From Enterobacillus tribolii (GTDB lineage: Bacteria; Pseudomonadota; Gammaproteobacteria; Enterobacterales; Enterobacteriaceae): a stretch of DNA of 64,000 nucleotides. Below are positions 20,859 through 29,949 of the stretch, piece after piece. The notes below the pieces were generated by a model that saw nothing but the letters and a program-made list of their open reading frames with translations, was not told the DNA's origin and did not search any database. The stretch's first letter is position 1, and the number at the start of each line of letters is the position of its first letter. The position numbers and the translations under genes are program-made. The stretch is taken from positions 496,001-560,000 of the forward strand of contig NZ_QRAP01000002.1 in the NCBI RefSeq assembly GCF_003363015.1. The letters are read 5' to 3'.

Positions 20859-22592
20859 TTGATTGTTTCTACTCATCTTCGCCGCCGTGAGGCGGCGGAT
20901 TGCTCCGCACTGCCCGACGACCTTCATCCGTTATTACGGCGCCTGTACGCCAGCCGCGGCGTGCGTTCCGTCGCCGAACTGGAGCGCGGCGTGCGCGGCC
21001 TGCTTCCCTATCAGCAGCTTAACGGCATCGACCAGGCGGTTTCCCTGCTGCATCAGGCGCTGCAAGAACAACAGCGCATCGTCATCGTCGGGGATTTCGA
21101 CGCCGACGGCGCGACCAGCACCGCGCTTTCCGTTCTGGCCCTGCGCAGCATGGGCGGCGGCAACGTGCAGTATCTGGTGCCCAACCGCTTTGAAGACGGA
21201 TACGGCCTCAGCCCGGAGGTGGTCGAACAGGCCGCAGCGATGGGGGCGGAGCTTATCATGACCGTGGATAACGGCATTTCCTCCTTCGCCGGCGTGGAGG
21301 CTGCGCACCAGCGCGGTATCCGCGTGCTGGTTACCGATCACCACCTGCCGGGCGATGTTTTGCCGGCAGCGGATGCGATGGTGAATCCTAACCTGGCAGA
21401 CTGCCCGTTTCCGTCCAAGTCGCTGGCCGGCGTCGGCGTCGCATTCTACCTGATGCTGGCATTGCGCACGCACCTGCGTGACAGCGGTTGGTTTGAGCAG
21501 CGGGCGCTGGCGGTGCCTAACCTGGCCGAACTGCTGGATTTGGTGGCGCTGGGCACGGTGGCTGACGTCGTGGCGCTGGACGGCAACAACCGCATTCTGG
21601 TGCATCAGGGGCTGAACCGTATCCGGGCCGGGAAATGCCGGCCGGGGATCCGTGCCCTTCTGGAAGTAGCGAAGCGCGATGCGCGTCAGCTGGTGGCTAA
21701 CGATCTGGGCTTCGCCCTGGGGCCGCGGCTGAATGCGGCGGGGCGGCTGGACGACATGTCTATCGGCGTGGCTCTGCTGCTGTGCGACGATATGGCGCAG
21801 GCGCGTGCGTTGGCGAACGATCTCGACAGCCTGAACGCCGCGCGGCGCGAGATCGAGCAGGGCATGCAGGTCGAGGCGCTGCAGATTTGCGACGAGCTGG
21901 AGCGGACTTCCGCGCAGATGCCTTACGGGCTGGCGATTTACCATCCGGAGTGGCATCAGGGCGTGGTCGGCATTCTGGCCTCGCGCATCAAGGAACGTTT
22001 TTACCGCCCGGTAATCGCATTCGCACCCGCCGGCGACGGCATACTGAAAGGCTCCGGCCGTTCGGTGCAGGGGTTGCATATGCGTGATGCGCTGGACCGG
22101 TTGGACACGCTGCATCCCGGCCTGATGCTGAAGTTCGGCGGTCACGCCATGGCGGCCGGGCTGTCGCTGGAAGAGACGCGTTTCGATGAATTCCGCGCGC
22201 GCTTTGCCGAACTGGTCGGCGAATGGCTGGATGCTTCCCAACTGGAAGGCGTGATTTGGTCTGACGGCGAACTGACCGCGCAGGAACTGACGCTGAACGT
22301 CGCTGAAGTGCTGCGTGATGGCGGTCCCTGGGGGCAATCCTTCCCGGAGCCGACCTTCGACGGCAAGTTTAAAATATTGCAGCAGCGCCTGGTCGGGGAG
22401 CGCCATCTGAAACTGATGCTGGAACCGCTGGGCGGCGGGCCGATGCTGGACGGTATTGCTTTTAACATTGATACCACCCAATGGCCGGATAACAGCGTAC
22501 GGCAGGTCGAACTGGCCTATAAACTGGACATCAATGAGTTCCGCGGCAACCGGAGTGTACAGCTGCTGATTCAGCATCTTTGGCCGTCGTGA
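20859..22592 (+). CDS. recJ: Single-stranded-DNA-specific 5'-3' exonuclease RecJ
   Basis: DHH-family exonuclease of the RecFOR repair pathway and mismatch repair. The 577-residue protein shows the DHH motifs VIVGDFDADGATSTAL, TVDNGIS and VTDHHLPGD, and the DHHA1 part with LKFGGHAMAAGLS. The start is TTG at 20859 (TTG ATT GTT), giving exactly the E. coli length; no in-frame ATG is available near it. The unusual start and the 5-base spacing from dsbC suggest translation coupled to dsbC. Confidence 0.95.
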   Translation: MIVSTHLRRREAADCSALPDDLHPLLRRLYASRGVRSVAELERGVRGLLPYQQLNGIDQAVSLLHQALQEQQRIVIVGDFDADGATSTALSVLALRSMGGGNVQYLVPNRFEDGYGLSPEVVEQAAAMGAELIMTVDNGISSFAGVEAAHQRGIRVLVTDHHLPGDVLPAADAMVNPNLADCPFPSKSLAGVGVAFYLMLALRTHLRDSGWFEQRALAVPNLAELLDLVALGTVADVVALDGNNRILVHQGLNRIRAGKCRPGIRALLEVAKRDARQLVANDLGFALGPRLNAAGRLDDMSIGVALLLCDDMAQARALANDLDSLNAARREIEQGMQVEALQICDELERTSAQMPYGLAIYHPEWHQGVVGILASRIKERFYRPVIAFAPAGDGILKGSGRSVQGLHMRDALDRLDTLHPGLMLKFGGHAMAAGLSLEETRFDEFRARFAELVGEWLDASQLEGVIWSDGELTAQELTLNVAEVLRDGGPWGQSFPEPTFDGKFKILQQRLVGERHLKLMLEPLGGGPMLDGIAFNIDTTQWPDNSVRQVELAYKLDINEFRGNRSVQLLIQHLWPS

Positions 22593-22763
22593 GCGGGCGG
22601 GCGCAAATCGGCGTATGGTAAAGGAGGATCGGATCCTCCTGAGTTGGCGCCATTTGATGCCTTTCGCCCCGCAGTTGCTATATTCTGTAGGTGTAATCCG
22701 CTAGAATTGCATGCTTTGCTGCATAACGTATCCAATCACCACTAACGAAAGAACTCTGAAAAC

Positions 22764-23862
22764 ATGTTTGAAATTAATCCGGTAAAAAACCGAATTCAGG
22801 ACCTGTCTGAGCGGACAGAGGTTCTGAGGGGGTATCTTTGACTATGATGCCAAACAGGAACGTCTCGAAGAAGTAAACGCCGAGCTGGAACAGCCCGACG
22901 TGTGGAATGAGCCGGAACGCGCTCAGGCGCTGGGTAAAGAGCGCTCTTCCCTGGAAGCCATCGTAGATACCATCAACCAAATGACGCAGGGGCTGGAAGA
23001 TGTTTCCGGTCTGCTTGAGCTTGCCGTTGAAGCTGACGACGAAGAAACGTTCAACGAGGCAGTGGCTGAACTGGACGTCCTGGAAGAGAAGCTGGGCCAG
23101 CTGGAGTTCCGCCGTATGTTCTCCGGCGAGTATGACAGCGCTGACTGTTATCTCGACATTCAGGCCGGTTCCGGCGGCACTGAGGCGCAGGACTGGGCCA
23201 GCATGCTGCTGCGTATGTACCTGCGCTGGGCGGAAAGCAAAGGCTTCAAGACCGAAGTTATTGAAGAATCAGAAGGCGAAGTTGCGGGGCTGAAATCCGC
23301 CACGATCCGGATTGCCGGCGACTACGCTTATGGTTGGCTGCGTACCGAAACCGGCGTGCACCGTCTGGTGCGCAAGAGTCCGTTCGACTCCGGCGGTCGT
23401 CGCCACACCTCGTTCAGTTCCGCGTTCGTGTACCCGGAAGTGGACGATGATATCGATATCGAAATCAACCCTGCCGATCTGCGCATCGACGTATACCGCG
23501 CCTCCGGCGCCGGCGGGCAGCACGTTAACCGTACGGAATCCGCGGTGCGTATCACCCACCTTCCGACGAATATCGTGACCCAGTGTCAGAACGATCGTTC
23601 CCAGCACAAGAACAAAGATCAGGCAATGCGTCAGCTGAAAGCCAAGCTGTACGAATATGAAATGCAGAAGAAAAATGCCGAAAAACAGGCGATGGAGGAT
23701 AACAAGTCCGACATTGGCTGGGGCAGCCAGATCCGTTCTTATGTGCTGGACGACGCCCGCATCAAAGATTTGCGCACCGGGGTTGAAACGCGCAATACAC
23801 AGGCCGTGTTAGATGGCGACCTGGATAAGTTCATTGAGGCAAGCTTGAAAGCCGGGTTATGA
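22764..23862 (+). CDS. prfB: Peptide chain release factor 2 with programmed +1 frameshift
   Basis: Release factor for UAA and UGA stops. The zero frame runs 25 codons ([20 protein letters not shown]...) to an in-frame TGA at 22839-22841. Reading shifts +1 at CTT TGA C, just after the internal Shine-Dalgarno-like AGGGGG (22827-22832), exactly the E. coli autoregulatory cassette. The main frame then continues to 23862. The GGQ motif is in [20 protein letters not shown] and the stop-recognition tripeptide S-P-F is in [11 protein letters not shown]. It is followed by lysS after 9 bases, the classic prfB-lysS operon. Confidence 0.98.
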
Positions 23863-23871
23863 GGAAACAAT

Positions 23872-25389
23872 ATGTCTGAACAACAGTCACAGGGTGCCGA
23901 ACAGGCACTGGATCTTAATAACGAAATGCAAACCCGCCGCGAAAAACTGGTGGCGCTGCGTAAGGAGGGAATCGCGTTTCCGAACGATTTCCGCCGTGAT
24001 GCTACTTCGGACAAGTTGCATAGCCTGTACGGTGAAAAGGACAACAAGGAACTGGAAGACCTGAACGTCACCGTTTCCGTGGCCGGCCGTATGATGACCC
24101 GTCGCATTATGGGTAAAGCCTCTTTCGTGACTTTGCAGGATATGGGCGGCCGCATTCAGCTGTACGTCGCCCGTGACGATCTGACGGACGGCGTCTATAA
24201 CGAGCAGTTCAAAAAATGGGACCTGGGCGACATCATCGCCGCGCGCGGCAAGCTGTTCCGCACCCAGACCGGCGAGCTGTCGATCCACTGCACCGAGATC
24301 CGTCTGCTGACCAAGGCCCTGCGTCCGTTGCCGGATAAATTCCATGGCCTGTCCGATCAGGAAACCCGCTATCGTCAGCGTTATCTGGACCTGATCGCCA
24401 ACGAAGAGTCGCGTGAAACGTTCCGCACCCGTTCTAAAATCCTCGCCGCCATCCGCAGCTTCATGGTGGGCAGAGGCTTTATGGAAGTTGAAACCCCGAT
24501 GATGCAGGTGATCCCGGGCGGCGCTTCCGCGCGTCCGTTCGTTACGCATCACAATGCGCTGGATATCGATATGTATCTGCGTATTGCGCCGGAGCTGTAC
24601 CTGAAGCGTCTGGTGGTGGGTGGCTTCGAACGCGTGTTCGAAATCAACCGTAACTTCCGTAACGAAGGGGTTTCTCCGCGTCATAACCCGGAGTTCACCA
24701 TGATGGAACTCTACATGGCGTACTCAGATTACAAAGACCTGATCGAGCTGACGGAAGATTTGTTCCGCACCATCAGCCGTGACGTGCTGGGCAATACCGT
24801 GGTGCAGTACGGCGATCAAACCTTTGACTTCGGCAAACCGTTCACCAAGATGACCATGAAAGAAGCGATTGGTCACTACCGTCCGGACATCAACCTGGCT
24901 GATTTGGATGATATGGAGAAGGCGTGCAAGATTGCCGAATCTCTGGGCATCAAGATCGAGAAAAGCTGGGGGCTGGGCCGCGTGCAGTGCGAGATTTTCG
25001 AAGAGACTGCCGAAAGCCAGCTGATTCAGCCGACCTTCATCACCGAGTACCCGGCGGAAGTTTCCCCGCTGGCGCGCCGCAACGATGACAATCCGTTCAT
25101 TACCGATCGTTTTGAATTTTTCATCGGCGGCCGTGAAATTGGTAACGGTTTCTCCGAGCTGAATGATGCGGAAGATCAGGCCGAGCGTTTCCTGGATCAG
25201 GTGAAAGCCAAAGATGCCGGCGACGACGAAGCCATGTTCTACGACGAAGACTACGTGGTTGCGCTGGAGCACGGCCTGCCGCCGACCGCGGGCCTGGGCA
25301 TCGGTATCGACCGTATGATGATGCTGTTCACTAACAGCCACACCATCCGCGACGTGATTCTGTTCCCGGCGATGCGCCCGGTGAAATAA
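23872..25389 (+). CDS. lysS: Lysyl-tRNA synthetase (class II)
   Basis: Charges tRNA-Lys in the cytosol. The protein has 505 residues, with an N-terminal OB-fold anticodon-binding domain (about 60-180) and a class II catalytic core. Motif 2 is visible as [32 protein letters not shown] and motif 3 as [21 protein letters not shown]. It overlaps the prfB transcript and is followed by a strong terminator. Confidence 0.98.
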   Translation: MSEQQSQGAEQALDLNNEMQTRREKLVALRKEGIAFPNDFRRDATSDKLHSLYGEKDNKELEDLNVTVSVAGRMMTRRIMGKASFVTLQDMGGRIQLYVARDDLTDGVYNEQFKKWDLGDIIAARGKLFRTQTGELSIHCTEIRLLTKALRPLPDKFHGLSDQETRYRQRYLDLIANEESRETFRTRSKILAAIRSFMVGRGFMEVETPMMQVIPGGASARPFVTHHNALDIDMYLRIAPELYLKRLVVGGFERVFEINRNFRNEGVSPRHNPEFTMMELYMAYSDYKDLIELTEDLFRTISRDVLGNTVVQYGDQTFDFGKPFTKMTMKEAIGHYRPDINLADLDDMEKACKIAESLGIKIEKSWGLGRVQCEIFEETAESQLIQPTFITEYPAEVSPLARRNDDNPFITDRFEFFIGGREIGNGFSELNDAEDQAERFLDQVKAKDAGDDEAMFYDEDYVVALEHGLPPTAGLGIGIDRMMMLFTNSHTIRDVILFPAMRPVK

Positions 25390-25417
25390 GCAAAGCGGCT
25401 GGTATTTATACGCGCAG

Positions 25418-25445
25418 AAGCCCCGCCGTAAACGGCGGGGCTTTT
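25418..25445 (+). terminator. Rho-independent terminator after lysS
   Basis: An 11-bp GC-rich stem (AAGCCCCGCCG / CGGCGGGGCTT, loop TAAA) is followed by TTCTTT. It closes the prfB-lysS operon. Confidence 0.93.
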
Positions 25446-25547
25446 CTTTGTGCATAAAGGTTTAACTGCCTAAATTCTATGCGGTTAGTGCGTCTCTTCG
25501 CTTGCCGACGGGCAAGAAGTGATTATAATGGTTGGCAGCTTCCCGAT

Positions 25548-25621
25548 GCGGGCGTAGTTCAATGGTAGAACGAGAGCTTCCCAAGCTCTATACGAGGGTT
25601 CGATTCCCTTCGCCCGCTCCA
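25548..25621 (+). tRNA. glyU: tRNA-Gly (anticodon CCC)
   Basis: 74 bases ending in an encoded CCA. The acceptor stem GCGGGCG pairs with CGCCCGC, the D-arm holds TTCAATGGTAGAA, the anticodon arm is AGAGC-TTCCCAA-GCTCT giving anticodon CCC, and the T-arm is GAGGGTTCGATTCCCTT. It marks the border between the conserved lysS block and an accessory region. I found no repeat of its 3' end further on. Confidence 0.97.
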
Positions 25622-25666
25622 GACTTCTCTCTTTTCTACTGATAATTATAAAATTATATTTATCAG

Positions 25667-25789
25667 CTAGTTATCATCAACCTCATTCTGAGGTACAACA
25701 ATAACTACCCATTGAACTACGCCCGCACCTGTCGCATTTGTTGTGAGTAACGGCTTGGGCATACCATCAAGACGATAATGGTTAAACAT
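25667..25789 (-). pseudogene. Rhs-like remnant beside the tRNA
   Basis: A 40-codon minus-strand frame reads MFNHYRLDGMPKPLLTTNATG and then AGVVQWV. This resembles the Rhs core repeat of the form YHxDxLGxPxxLTDAxGxxVW. It breaks off after QW into unrelated sequence and stops. Its presence beside the HExxH gene supports the idea that this spot once held an Rhs/VgrG-type locus. The similarity was judged by eye. Confidence 0.35.
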
Positions 25790-25866
25790 GTTTAAGTATC
25801 ATCTTATTGCTTTGCTGACTAAAAAACGCTCTTATCATCGTTTCCATAGGACTAGGCGATTTCTTG

Positions 25867-26406
25867 ATGGGACAGGAGCACAAAGAGGGAACACAACGAC
25901 CACTCACAATTGGTGAGGTAGCGTTAGCCCGGTCTGTATACGGCAATTCTATCGATTACAGACGTGTAGTTGTGCATTGTGATTCATATTTTCCTTTCGG
26001 ACAGCAGCCATCTAATTACGCAATGGCTCCGAATGGTGAGTTGTGGTACAGGAAAGAAAGATATTTCACCGACTTTTCAACAGCTCCCCGTGTTGATCAA
26101 CATGACTATATCCACGAAATGGCTCACGTTTGGCAACATCAAAAAGGTATGTGGGTTAGAACCAGAGGGCTTTTTAGTCGGCTTGTTGATTACCGTTACC
26201 GTCTCGACGGTAAAAAGGTATTGAAAGATTATGGGATGGAACAACAGGCTTCAATCATTGCAGACTATTGGTTCCTAAAAACCTTTGGGCATAAAGAATG
26301 GTTAGATGCCATTGGGTCTGGAGTACGTTTCCAAGGGGTAACTGATAAAGATATGATTAAGAAATATGAGTACACTTTATCCCAGTTCCTCAAGCAACGA
26401 GGGTAA
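25867..26406 (+). CDS. HExxH protein, probable type VI secretion (Rhs/VgrG-associated) effector
   Basis: A 179-residue protein beginning MGQEHKEGTQRPLTIGEVALARSVYG. A zinc-metalloprotease motif H-E-x-x-H is clear in DYIHEMAHVWQHQKG (about residue 83), and a conserved MEQQASIIADYWFLKTFG follows near 124. I recall relatives labelled Vgr-related or 'type IV secretion protein Rhs'; the fold is therefore a putative peptidase effector, not proven. The frame is open upstream without an ATG back to 25819 and the ribosome site is weak (AGGAC too far away), so it may be the C-terminal piece of a once longer protein. A small lipoprotein gene follows by 4 bases. Base composition is distinctly lower in GC than the lysS block, suggesting transfer. 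Confidence 0.6.
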   Translation: MGQEHKEGTQRPLTIGEVALARSVYGNSIDYRRVVVHCDSYFPFGQQPSNYAMAPNGELWYRKERYFTDFSTAPRVDQHDYIHEMAHVWQHQKGMWVRTRGLFSRLVDYRYRLDGKKVLKDYGMEQQASIIADYWFLKTFGHKEWLDAIGSGVRFQGVTDKDMIKKYEYTLSQFLKQRG

Positions 26407-26410
26407 TCGA

Positions 26411-26824
26411 ATGAAAAGGACTTTATTGATTAGTGCATTAAGCTTTTCTATTACCGGTTGTGGGCTTATGTATGACAACAGGCAACCTCCTCGTCTAAAT
26501 GCTTCTATCACTACCATTAATAACAATGTATGTGTTTTGGTTCAGCCAGAAAGCGATGAGATTGTAGCATCCGTCTATATTGAAGAAGCCGGTAGTGATA
26601 AGAATAGATTCTCTAAAAACAATCTAAATGCGCCTATCAAAAGTGACCAGTGTGTTTCAGATTTTGGTTATAAATTTGAACCAGGGATCATTTACCATTT
26701 CACTACAACACTTGAGTCTCCTAGCAAAAAGAAACAAGGTGCTGAACCATATGCTCGTTTCTATGTTGTCAGTTTCATCTTGCAGAACAACAACGGTAAA
26801 CTAGAAGCGACTACCCCATACTAA
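26411..26824 (+). CDS. Small periplasmic lipoprotein, probable immunity partner
   Basis: A 137-residue protein with a lipoprotein signal (MKRTLLISALSFSITGCG; lipobox ITGC, lipidated Cys at about 17) and a small beta-rich domain ending QNNNGKLEATTPY. The start is preceded by GAGGG. It follows the HExxH gene by only 4 bases, a typical effector/immunity arrangement with an immunity protein in the periplasm. I recall similar proteins annotated as putative T6SS immunity lipoproteins; here function is inferred from position and the lipobox. A truncated second copy is at 30839-31090. Confidence 0.6.
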   Translation: MKRTLLISALSFSITGCGLMYDNRQPPRLNASITTINNNVCVLVQPESDEIVASVYIEEAGSDKNRFSKNNLNAPIKSDQCVSDFGYKFEPGIIYHFTTTLESPSKKKQGAEPYARFYVVSFILQNNNGKLEATTPY

Positions 26825-26843
26825 CTTTTTGATTTATCATAAG

Positions 26844-26879
26844 AACCGGGCTAGGTGTGACCTACGATCCGGTTTTTTT
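26844..26879 (+). terminator. Rho-independent terminator after the lipoprotein gene
   Basis: AACCGG pairs with CCGGTT, with an inner TAGGT/ACCTA stem and a GTG loop, followed by a run of T. It closes the effector/lipoprotein unit. Confidence 0.88.
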
Positions 26880-26948
26880 GTAGCTATATGAAACTTCTCA
26901 ATATCTGAGGGACTACAATAAGACTAAATTCTGGAGGGACTACACAAG

Positions 26949-27075
26949 GGCTTCCCACTTCGCCTTTACGCAGGAGTAACTCACAGCCGCAACTGGCGCA
27001 TGTCCAGTGCCCGGTGATATAGGAGGCCTCAGCGGCTTCCTTAGCGTTCACATCTTGATTGCGGTCGTTAAGGAT
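26949..27075 (-). pseudogene. Remnant of a zinc-ribbon, CoiA-like protein
   Basis: A minus-strand frame without a start codon encodes NDRNQDVNAKEAAEASYITG, then HWTCASCGCELLLRKGEVG, before running into unrelated sequence. The CxxC in a W-x-C-x-x-C-G context plus KEAA looks like the N-terminal part of competence-protein-CoiA-like zinc-ribbon proteins of enterobacteria. It is clearly truncated at both ends. Identification is by eye. Confidence 0.35.
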
Positions 27076-27095
27076 TCATTACTTGTGTGAATATT

Positions 27096-27124
27096 ACCAT
27101 TCTAACATAAAATGTTAGAATGGT
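27096..27124. promoter_or_regulatory. Perfect 13-bp inverted repeat with DeoR-type half-sites
   Basis: ACCATTCTAACAT and its exact complement ATGTTAGAATGGT are separated by AAA. The core TTCTAACA/TGTTAGAA equals the half-site of the E. coli DeoR operator, though in the opposite (outward) order. A third copy of the half-site, TTCTAACA, lies at 27195-27202 over the predicted transcription start. A nucleoside-transport gene follows, so control by DeoR or a relative is likely. Confidence 0.6.
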
Positions 27125-27153
27125 GACTTTTTGGCGCTATCTGTTTGCACTGT

Positions 27154-27202
27154 TGTGATCTTTGTCACTTTAAAGATATTCATTGTTGTTATAGTTCTAA
27201 CA
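27154..27202 (+). promoter_or_regulatory. Predicted CRP-dependent promoter of the nucleotide-scavenging cassette
   Basis: TGTGATCTTTGTCACT (27154-27169) matches TGTGA-N6-TCACA with one mismatch. A TATAGT hexamer at 27190-27195 places the transcription start near 27203, so the CRP site would be centred at about -41.5, the class II position. The combination of CRP with DeoR-type half-sites is the pattern of E. coli nucleoside genes. Confidence 0.65.
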
Positions 27203-27285
27203 TTGATTATGTTGATGATTCAGATGTATCTAACGGACATCTTCAGGAATCCGTCAGCTGAAGCTGAAGATTGTTAGGGAAAAAG

Positions 27286-28464
27286 ATGAAGTATCTTATT
27301 GGTTTTACGAGTTTTTTAGTGATTTTCGTTCTCGCGGTCCTGGCCAGTAATAACCGAGGAGCTATCCGTTATCGGCCATTGGTTGTGATGCTAATCTGTC
27401 AGTTCATTTTTGCCGGTTTGTTGTTAAAAACAAGCGCGGGTAACCAAGTGATAGCTGTTATTGCTGGCGTGTTTGCCAATTTAATGGCCTATGCGAGTGA
27501 AGGCGTTAACTTTGTCTTTGGCGGTTTGCAAAACAAAGGTGAGCTCTCTTTCTTTATTGGCGTGCTCTTACCTATAGTTTTTATTTCCGCTCTTATTGGT
27601 ATCCTTCAACACCTGAAGATACTGGGCTTCCTTATTCGTTACATCGGACTGGGACTAAGTAAGATTAATGGCATGGGGCGTCTTGAGTCTTATAATGCGG
27701 TTGCCTCTGCAGTACTAGGTCAATCAGAAGTCTTTATTTCAGTTAAGCAACAACTGGGGCTTCTTCCTCAGCATCGTCTCTATACACTGTGTACATCTGC
27801 GATGTCGACTGTATCAATGGCTATTGTCGGTGCTTATATGGCAATGCTGGAACCTCGCTATGTAGTAACCGCTCTGGTGCTTAACCTGTTTGGCGGATTT
27901 ATAATTGCATCGGTACTTAATCCTTATAAGGTCGAACCCAACGAGGATATTCTCACTGTATCCAAAGGCCATCAGAGCTTCTTCGAAATGTTAAGTGAGT
28001 ATATTTTAGATGGTTTTAAGGTAGCGCTCATTGTTGGGGCTATGTTAATTGGTTTTATTGCGTTAATCACGATGATGAACGCTATATTTACCGCTATATT
28101 CGGTATCTCATTTCAGGCTCTTCTGGGATATCTGTTTGCTCCAATGGCCTATCTGGTTGGGGTTCCATGGTATGAAGCCGTGGATGCAGGTAGCCTGATG
28201 GCAACCAAGATTGTGAGTAATGAATTTGTAGCGATGCTGAGCCTGCAAAATATGGCAGCTGAATTCTCCGTTCGTACTATGGCTGTTCTTTCGGTATTCC
28301 TGGTATCGTTTGCTAACTTCTCATCTATCGGAATTATCGTTGGTGCGATTAAGGCTCTGAATAATGATCAGGGTAACAGTGCTGCTCGTTTTGGCTTAAA
28401 ATTATTATATGGGGCAACGTTGGTCAGTTTCCTCAATGCGACGATTGTTGGCTTGTTTTTCTAA
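27286..28464 (+). CDS. NupC-type concentrative nucleoside permease (CNT family)
   Basis: Proton-coupled nucleoside importer of the inner membrane. The protein has 392 residues with about 8-10 membrane segments. Family motifs are EGVNFVFGG near residue 78, AVASAVLGQSEVFISVK near 145, TKIVSNEFVAML near 305 and SVFLVSFANFSSIGIIVGA near 345; the pairs around GQSE and NEF line the nucleoside site in CNT proteins. The start at 27286 has AGGGA 6-7 bases before it; a TTG 15 bases further up is the only longer option. GC content is low. First gene of a set with an OprD-type porin and AphA phosphatase, so it would import nucleosides made in the periplasm. Confidence 0.92.
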   Translation: MKYLIGFTSFLVIFVLAVLASNNRGAIRYRPLVVMLICQFIFAGLLLKTSAGNQVIAVIAGVFANLMAYASEGVNFVFGGLQNKGELSFFIGVLLPIVFISALIGILQHLKILGFLIRYIGLGLSKINGMGRLESYNAVASAVLGQSEVFISVKQQLGLLPQHRLYTLCTSAMSTVSMAIVGAYMAMLEPRYVVTALVLNLFGGFIIASVLNPYKVEPNEDILTVSKGHQSFFEMLSEYILDGFKVALIVGAMLIGFIALITMMNAIFTAIFGISFQALLGYLFAPMAYLVGVPWYEAVDAGSLMATKIVSNEFVAMLSLQNMAAEFSVRTMAVLSVFLVSFANFSSIGIIVGAIKALNNDQGNSAARFGLKLLYGATLVSFLNATIVGLFF

Positions 28465-28574
28465 AGCTTACAAAGCAATCAAATAATAATGTGTAATCAT
28501 TATGTCTCAACATGTTAAATGTTGGGCCCTTACTCGGCTTTAGTAATGAATAAGCAATACAAGGGATTGTCGAT

Positions 28575-29921
28575 ATGTTAAATTACTGTTTTTCAAATAA
28601 GCCTCTGGCTATATTTTTATTAATGTCTGCATCAATTTCACCGACATATGCAGCTGAGGAATCGAGGGGTGGAATATCAAATAGTGTAAATAAAATTATA
28701 ACTGACAGTAGTGCAGATATTTCATTAAGAAATCAATTCAAAAACCTTAACACTTCTGACTATGGCGAAAGGTCAGTACAAACTGCCTGGGGGCAGGGGG
28801 TAACATTAGATTTCCGTTCTGGGTATTTAGCTGATGTCATCGGTTTTGATACATCGTATTACCAGGTTTTTAAATTGGCGGCGAGTGATGAATTCGCTGG
28901 ACGTAGTATCTTATATAATGATAATGGAAAAGCGAAGGGGTTTCATAAATTTGGCCAGCTATATGCTAAATTGAAATTTGACGGTGAAGATAGTTATTTC
29001 AGGCTATATTCTGGTTGGCAGATTATCAATAAATGGGGGGCGTTGACGAATTCGAGTCGTGCGATACCCAGTACCTATCAAGGTTGGAGGATGGATAGCG
29101 AACTTGGACGAGTCGCTTTTCGGGGCGCATGGGTTGACCGATACAGCGATCGTGGTTCCCCTGATCAGGTTCATTTCCAGACTGCCGATCGTAAGAAAAA
29201 TATAAGCTACTTAGCCACCGGAGAACTCAGCTATAAACAAAAAGATTACAGCGTGCTCTATTTCTATGGCGAAAGTCATAACTATATGCAACGGCATGGC
29301 GTAGAAGTAGGCTGGCAACCTCAGTCTTTAGCTAAGAATCAGGGCCGGGTACTTACAATGTTATATATGAACCATGGTCTCAAAGATTTCAAAGCGATGA
29401 GTTCTGATTATCGTCCATTCAATAATGATGCATGGCACGCTGCATTTTACCTGGACTGGAAACAGAATAAATGGAAAAATAAGTTGGGTGCATCCTGGAC
29501 GAAGGCTAATTCTTCAGATGATCACCTTGGATATTTTGAGCGACATATGGCGAAAAATAGTCGTGGTAGATTTAATTCCATGGCTGATGCATGGGGTAAT
29601 GACTACGTCGGTAATAATGAAAAATCAGTAGCGTGGACGACGGAATATAAAATATCACCAGAAGTTAACATCGGTTTACAGAGCGCCATTGGTTGGGGGA
29701 TGAAATACCACTCCCGATCAATTGAGCGTGGTGAGACTATTTTCTTCTCCAGATGGAAACCCTCATGGGAAAATAATTTAAGTTTCCAGTTGTCCGGAGG
29801 TCCTTCATGGAATTATCAAAGTAAAAAAAATCGACCAATTCTGACTGATGATGGTAGGCCAAAGCGTGCTGTTAACCATTCTGTTGAATTCCAGATCGAT
29901 TATGCATTTAATCTATTCTGA
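28575..29921 (+). CDS. OprD-family outer-membrane porin
   Basis: A 448-residue precursor with a signal peptide ending ISPTYA, then a beta-barrel with alternating aromatic and polar strands and the OprD-type block SVQTAWGQGVTLDFRSGYLADVIGFD (about 75-100). It terminates in VEFQIDYAFNLF with a C-terminal Phe as barrels do. OprD-type porins take up small solutes such as basic amino acids, peptides or organic acids; the position between a nucleoside permease and a nucleotidase suggests nucleotide or nucleoside passage here, which is inference. It lies 110 bases after the permease gene and 28 bases before aphA. Such porins are common in pseudomonads and less so in enterobacteria, hinting at transfer. 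Confidence 0.82.
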   Translation: MLNYCFSNKPLAIFLLMSASISPTYAAEESRGGISNSVNKIITDSSADISLRNQFKNLNTSDYGERSVQTAWGQGVTLDFRSGYLADVIGFDTSYYQVFKLAASDEFAGRSILYNDNGKAKGFHKFGQLYAKLKFDGEDSYFRLYSGWQIINKWGALTNSSRAIPSTYQGWRMDSELGRVAFRGAWVDRYSDRGSPDQVHFQTADRKKNISYLATGELSYKQKDYSVLYFYGESHNYMQRHGVEVGWQPQSLAKNQGRVLTMLYMNHGLKDFKAMSSDYRPFNNDAWHAAFYLDWKQNKWKNKLGASWTKANSSDDHLGYFERHMAKNSRGRFNSMADAWGNDYVGNNEKSVAWTTEYKISPEVNIGLQSAIGWGMKYHSRSIERGETIFFSRWKPSWENNLSFQLSGGPSWNYQSKKNRPILTDDGRPKRAVNHSVEFQIDYAFNLF

Positions 29922-29949
29922 TTGTTAACCTGTTTGAGGGAAAATATCC

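Noticed and set aside
20934..22577. Long minus-strand open frame of 547 codons opposite recJ
   Set aside because: It mirrors recJ and has the composition of an antisense shadow; RecJ motifs on the plus strand are unambiguous.
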